NCBI GenBank assembly: GCA_015484715.1
Contig: WFUY01000143.1
Location: forward strand, 1-12,106
Direction: 5' to 3'
Length of the DNA: 12,106 bases
Origin: Thermoflexales bacterium
GTDB taxonomy: Bacteria; Chloroflexota; Anaerolineae; S140-20
Shown here one piece after another: positions 8,988 to 12,106 of this stretch. The stretch's first letter is position 1; each line of letters begins with the position of its first letter. The translations under genes and the position numbers were made by a program. The notes under the pieces are model-generated. The model saw only the letters and a list, made by a program, of their open reading frames with translations, ran no database searches and was not told the origin of the DNA.

Positions 8988-9102
8988 TCACTCACTACGG
9001 GCATATGCCAAGTCGTTCTCCAGCTCCTCCCGGCTGTAGTGTCGGGGAACACCTCGTTCACCCCCCCCTTCCCAGGTAGTTCTTCCCAACAAGCGCCGTC
9101 AT
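8988..9102 (-). pseudogene. Small frame-broken reading frame after HEPN gene (G8 run)
   Basis: An ATG at 9102 overlaps the HEPN stop in an ATGA, but the frame ends after 14 codons (TGA at 9058-9060), directly behind a run of eight G (9061-9068). If one G is removed the frame runs on to a stop at 8988, giving a 37-residue protein with a very protein-like end: GVPRHYSREELENDLAYARS followed by Glu. So this is either a tiny gene disabled by one extra G, a programmed or slippery frameshift, or a sequencing error in a homopolymer. The family is not recognised; the charged helical tail resembles ends of small antitoxin or HEPN-type proteins (weak inference). Confidence 0.4.
9055..9064. repeat. 10-bp direct repeat, copy near nuoI
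   Basis: CGTTCACCCC on the + strand (GGGGTGAACG on the minus strand), overlapping the G8 run. The same ten bases occur at 9888-9897 over the nuoH stop codon. The two copies bracket the MNT and HEPN genes, so they could be an insertion or recombination scar. A 10-base match alone is not significant at window scale; only its position is notable. Confidence 0.35.
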
Positions 9103-9509
9103 CCCTGCCAGAAGTCATCGGGTAGCTTCCGCAACACTACTTCGCGCACTTGATAGGCGATCTCTACAGCTTCTTGGGCATCCTCCAATAGAGGTGCCTC
9201 AAACTCAGGATAGCGGGCTTCCACTGCATAAGGCGTTAGCACCGCAGCGATGTCCTGCAATGCCAGCCACTCGGCATCTTGTTGGCCCGCCAGCAGGACC
9301 AAGTCCTCCAGGGCGTGAGTTCGAGGGAAAGGAACGCCCTTCCACACCAGATAGGCTTTCAGGTACTTCTCTGCAGCCTGCTGAGCGTGAAAGCAAACGA
9401 TGTCTGTGAACGGTTGAGGCGAGGCGAGGGCCATCTCGGCGGTCGCCAGATCACGTCTGGCCTTCTCGAGCCACCCCTGCACCAGATCGCCTTTCTCCCG
9501 TCTTCTCAT
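9099..9509 (-). CDS. HEPN domain protein (COG2250-like), partner of MNT
   Basis: 136-residue all-helical HEPN protein. Seen: helix 1 WLEKARRDLATAEMAL, the hallmark VCFHAQQAAEKYLKAYLVWK (residues about 38-57), and FPRTHALEDLVLLAG. In the known type VII pairs, HEPN proteins (HepT) are RNases held in check by an MNT nucleotidyltransferase. The canonical RNase motif R-x4-6-H is not found: the only histidines are His41 and His65 and neither has Arg at the right distance, as in several COG2250 members. The ATG at 9509 overlaps the MNT gene by 59 bases; a GTG at 9482, nine codons later, with AAAGG upstream is a plausible alternative and begins nearer the family start. Its stop overlaps a further small ATG frame. 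It lies between nuoH and nuoI, an unusual place. Confidence 0.88.
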   Translation of the reverse strand: MRRREKGDLVQGWLEKARRDLATAEMALASPQPFTDIVCFHAQQAAEKYLKAYLVWKGVPFPRTHALEDLVLLAGQQDAEWLALQDIAAVLTPYAVEARYPEFEAPLLEDAQEAVEIAYQVREVVLRKLPDDFWQG

Positions 9510-9864
9510 AAAGGCGCTTGCCCTCCCGCACAACTGTTGTGATAAAGGCCTCGGGAACCTCACTCCAGGCCTCGATCTCGTCCGGCGTGTACACCAGAAT
9601 GTCCTTGGGAATGAGAAGTCCGGCCAGGGCACGGTAAACAGGGACCGCCCGCTTATATCGAGGCAGCCGAGACTCCATCACAACCAAGATGTCCAAATCG
9701 CTCTGCCGATGGGGCGTTCCTCGACCGTGGGAACCGAAGAGGATGATGGACTCCGGGTCCACCGCGTCCACGATCCGGCGCACCACCTCCCGGAGGACGG
9801 CCTCGTCCACCTGCTGAACCCACTGCACCGAGGGTTGGTCCTGGTGAACACTTCCCTCCGCCAT
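9451..9864 (-). CDS. Minimal nucleotidyltransferase (MNT), MntA-like antitoxin
   Basis: 137-residue minimal nucleotidyltransferase. The catalytic motif GS-x10-DxD is exact: GSHGRGTPHRQSDLD with Gly44-Ser45 and Asp56/Asp58, and the third carboxylate is Asp88 in PKDILVYTPDE. In studied HepT-MntA (type VII) systems such enzymes add nucleotides to the HEPN toxin to silence it; here that is inferred from the pairing. All catalytic residues are kept, so an active enzyme is expected. The ATG at 9864 has AGGAGAGAGG just upstream and follows the nuoH stop by 26 bases; a longer upstream frame overlapping nuoH is only a shadow. Its 3' end overlaps the HEPN gene by 59 bases in a different frame, implying coupled translation. 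Confidence 0.9.
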   Translation of the reverse strand: MAEGSVHQDQPSVQWVQQVDEAVLREVVRRIVDAVDPESIILFGSHGRGTPHRQSDLDILVVMESRLPRYKRAVPVYRALAGLLIPKDILVYTPDEIEAWSEVPEAFITTVVREGKRLYEKTGERRSGAGVAREGQT

Positions 9865-9887
9865 CGGCCTCTCTCCTAAGCCTCCAC

Positions 9888-9897
9888 CGTTCACCCC
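9888..9897. repeat. 10-bp direct repeat, copy at the nuoH stop
   Basis: Second copy of CGTTCACCCC (see 9055-9064); it contains the nuoH stop codon. If the HEPN/MNT unit was inserted here, this would be the left border in transcription order. Confidence 0.35.
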
Positions 9898-10925
9898 AGC
9901 AGCGCCAGCACCCCGGCCGTGACGATGACGTTGAGCAGGGCCAGAGGGAGCAACACCTTCCACCCAAAGGCCATCAGCCGGTCGTAACGGAAGCGGGGCA
10001 GGGTGGCCCGCAGCCAGACCATCACCACCAGGAGCACCAGGACTTTGGCCGTGAACCAGAGGGGGGATAGCCAGGTGAAGCCACCGATGGCTTCCCACAA
10101 TCCTCGCAACAGGTTGGGGAAAGGCGGCAGCCAACCGCCGAAGAAAAGGGTCACGGCCAGCCCGCTCACCCCGATCATCTTCACGTACTCGGCCATGAAG
10201 AAGAGGGCGAACTTCATCCCGCTGTACTCGGTGTGGTAGCCGGCCGTCAACTCCTGCTCCGCCTCGGGCATGTCGAAGGGCGCTCGGTTGACCTCGGCCA
10301 GCCCGGTGAGGATGAAGACGACGGCGGCCACCGGCTGCAGGAAAACGTACCAGACGCCCCCTTCCATCTGGCGGCGAACGATCTCGTGCATGCTCATCGA
10401 GCCGGCCAGGAGCAGCACCCCCAGGATGGCCAGCCCCATCGCCAGTTCGTAGCTGATCATCTGGGCCGAGGAGCGGAGCCCCCCCAGCAGCGGGTACTTG
10501 CTGTTGGAGGCCCAGCCGGCCAGGACGATCCCGTAGACGCTGATGGAGGTGACGGCGAGTACGTAGAGGATGCCCACGTTGATGTCGGTGATGGCGAAGG
10601 AGATGGAGCGTCCGAAGAGCGTCACCTGCCCTCCGATGGGGACGACGGCCAGCAGGATGAGGGCCGGCACCACGGTGATGACGGGGGCCAGGGTGAAGAG
10701 TGTCTTGTCGGCCTGGGCCGGGGCTACCTCTTCCTTGAAGAGCAGCTTGATGCCGTCGGCCACCGGCTGGAGCAGTCCGAAGGGACCGACTCGGTTAGGG
10801 CCGTAGCGCACCTGGAAGCGAGCCACCATCTTGCGCTCGATCCAGGTCATGTAGGCGAACCCGGTCAACAGCAGCACAATGAGGATGATGCTCTTGATCG
10901 TGGCCTCGATGATCAGGGCGGTCAT
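9891..10925 (-). CDS. nuoH: NADH-quinone oxidoreductase subunit H
   Basis: 344-residue membrane subunit that, with NuoB and NuoD, forms the quinone-binding chamber and links it to the proton channels. Eight or more membrane segments. Family signatures: WIERKMVARFQVRYGPNRVG at residues 28-47, continuing to GLLQPVADGIKLLFKE, and GLAEVNRAPFDMPEAEQELT (208-227) followed by AGYHTEYSGMKFALFFMAEY. The ATG at 10925 has GAGGAG five bases upstream and follows the nuoG stop by 14 bases. Full length, no oddity in the frame. Downstream, an MNT/HEPN pair replaces the usual direct junction with nuoI. Confidence 0.98.
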   Translation of the reverse strand: MTALIIEATIKSIILIVLLLTGFAYMTWIERKMVARFQVRYGPNRVGPFGLLQPVADGIKLLFKEEVAPAQADKTLFTLAPVITVVPALILLAVVPIGGQVTLFGRSISFAITDINVGILYVLAVTSISVYGIVLAGWASNSKYPLLGGLRSSAQMISYELAMGLAILGVLLLAGSMSMHEIVRRQMEGGVWYVFLQPVAAVVFILTGLAEVNRAPFDMPEAEQELTAGYHTEYSGMKFALFFMAEYVKMIGVSGLAVTLFFGGWLPPFPNLLRGLWEAIGGFTWLSPLWFTAKVLVLLVVMVWLRATLPRFRYDRLMAFGWKVLLPLALLNVIVTAGVLALLG

Positions 10926-10939
10926 CGTGACTCCTCGGA

Positions 10940-12106
10940 TCAGCGGGGGCTCACGGCCTCCCTTGGGCGCTCGCGGAGGTCTATGAGCCGGGGCTTGAGG
11001 ACGGTCGAACGGTTGATCAGCGTGCCGGCCCGCATCAGGCGGCGCACCGGGATGGTCTCAGGGGGCCGGGCCGGGGGCACCGGCAGGGGAACCCAGGCCG
11101 GACGCGCCAGGGTGGGGTCCTGCTCCACCAGCGAGGGCCAGCGGCAGCCCAACCCCCCTTCGTTCTGGTAGGCCGTGCCGCTGAAGTAGAGGTCCTCCCG
11201 GCCCACGGGAGGCCACTGGGGCTCGGTCTTGGCCAGCCGCTCGTAACTCAGGCCGGCGTAGATGGGCACCGCCGAGACCAGGGCTTGGAAGACCTCCTCG
11301 GCCGTTCGGTAAGGCCAGTCCAGCCCCAGACGGCGGCCCAGCCGGGTCAGGATCTGCCAATCGGGACGCCCCTCACCCAGCGGGGGCAGGGCTTGGTAGA
11401 AACGCTGCACCCGTCGGTCGCCGCTGGTGTAGGTTCCCTCCCGCTCGGCGAAGCTAAGGGCCGGCAGCACCACGTCGGCTCGGCGGGCGGTCTCGGTCAG
11501 GAAGAGTTCCTGCACCACCAGGAAGTCTAGCTTCTCCAGAGCGTCGGCGGTGCCCGGGTCGTCGCCGACCGGGTCGGCCGCGGCGATGAGCATCCCCTTC
11601 AGGTCGCCCGCCCGGGCTGCGGCCAGCATCCCGGCGAAGCCCAGACCGGCCTCCTCTACAGGCCGATAGCCGGGCAGCCGGACGGGGCAGAGGCCCAGGT
11701 CCTGAGCGCCCTGGGTGTTGTTGTGGGGCCAGAGGGGGAGCAGGCCGCTGTCGGGCTCCCCGGCGTGACCGGTGACGATGAGCAGGTTGGCCGCCATCTG
11801 GACCAGCGCCTCGGTCGCCTCGGGGGCCATCCCCTCGCTCCCAAAGAGGATGACCAGCCGCTCCGCCTCGGCCACCGCCTGGGCTGCCGCCCGGACTTCC
11901 TCCGGCGCGACGCCGGTCTGCCGGGCCAGCTCCTCCCCATCCTGCTCGGCCAGGCGGGCCCGCAGCGTCTCCAGCCCCGGCAGAGGGGGGTTGCCCACCG
12001 CCGGAACCGCCTCCCCCTCCGGCCGGGGTTCGGGGACGAGGAGCACCCTCAGCAGGGCGGCCAGCAAGTGGGGGGCCGTGCCGTAGTGGTAGCGGAGCCG
12101 ATGGAC
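10940..12106 (-). CDS. nuoG: NADH-quinone oxidoreductase subunit G, C-terminal part (5' end outside window)
   Basis: The frame is open to the right edge; 388 residues of the C-terminal half of NuoG are visible, from the molybdopterin-oxidoreductase-like domain. The N-terminal iron-sulfur clusters are outside. Recognisable segments: AAPHLLAALLR-like start (residues about 10-20 of the visible part), AANLLIVTGHAGEPDSGLLP (105-124), NNTQGAQDLG, then LDFLVVQELFLTETARRADV and VLPALSFAEREGTYTSGDRR (213-232), as in NuoG and related oxidoreductases that lost the cofactor role in complex I. An apparent start at 12067 is TTG inside the domain and is not the true start. It is followed by nuoH after 14 bases. 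The other peripheral subunits (nuoA to nuoF) should lie to the right. Confidence 0.93.
   Translation of the reverse strand, partial: VHRLRYHYGTAPHLLAALLRVLLVPEPRPEGEAVPAVGNPPLPGLETLRARLAEQDGEELARQTGVAPEEVRAAAQAVAEAERLVILFGSEGMAPEATEALVQMAANLLIVTGHAGEPDSGLLPLWPHNNTQGAQDLGLCPVRLPGYRPVEEAGLGFAGMLAAARAGDLKGMLIAAADPVGDDPGTADALEKLDFLVVQELFLTETARRADVVLPALSFAEREGTYTSGDRRVQRFYQALPPLGEGRPDWQILTRLGRRLGLDWPYRTAEEVFQALVSAVPIYAGLSYERLAKTEPQWPPVGREDLYFSGTAYQNEGGLGCRWPSLVEQDPTLARPAWVPLPVPPARPPETIPVRRLMRAGTLINRSTVLKPRLIDLRERPREAVSPR

Noticed and set aside
8956..9010. Promoter directly upstream of nuoI (TTGGCA with a -10 like element)
   Set aside because: At 17-18 base spacing the -10 position reads ATGCGT or TGCGTT, too far from consensus.
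9510..9632. Longer HEPN start at 9632
   Set aside because: The added residues are an out-of-frame reading of the MNT gene and are not part of the HEPN family.

Overview
The window is almost entirely one minus-strand operon for the respiratory NADH:quinone oxidoreductase (complex I), read from right to left in the order nuoG (3' part), H, I, J, K, L, M, N (5' part; its 3' end lies outside). All proton-pumping antiporter-like subunits are present with their key Glu/Lys residues, so the complex looks functional. The high GC, the complete G-to-N order and the kinds of accessory genes (HEPN/MNT, DUF433/DUF5615, DUF2283, CPBP protease) suggest a Chloroflexota-like, possibly thermophilic bacterium. 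That assignment is an inference from gene content, with no marker gene to fix it.

Layout from right to left (direction of transcription): nuoG C-terminal 388 codons (12106-10940); nuoH (10925-9891); a HEPN/nucleotidyltransferase pair plus a small frame-broken reading frame in the nuoH-nuoI gap (9864-8988); nuoI, nuoJ and nuoK (8955-7534); a 153-base spacer with a GC palindrome; nuoL and nuoM (7380-3867); a roughly 2.5 kb accessory island in the nuoM-nuoN gap (3822-1346); then nuoN (1329 to the left edge).

The accessory island holds a small ATGA-overlapping pair (a DUF4258/RelE-like protein and a DUF2283 protein), a CPBP membrane protease fused in frame to a class I methyltransferase, a good sigma-70 type promoter, and a DUF433 antitoxin-like gene followed by a truncated DUF5615 remnant. 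Counting the HEPN/MNT pair, three toxin-antitoxin-like modules lie inside one housekeeping operon, all on the operon's own strand, and none breaks a nuo reading frame. The most interesting observations are this repeated invasion, the protease-methyltransferase fusion, the antitoxin left with a truncated toxin just upstream of nuoN, the internal promoter that could now supply nuoN, and the apparent one-base frameshift in a G8 run behind the HEPN gene with a 10-bp direct repeat at the borders of that insertion.
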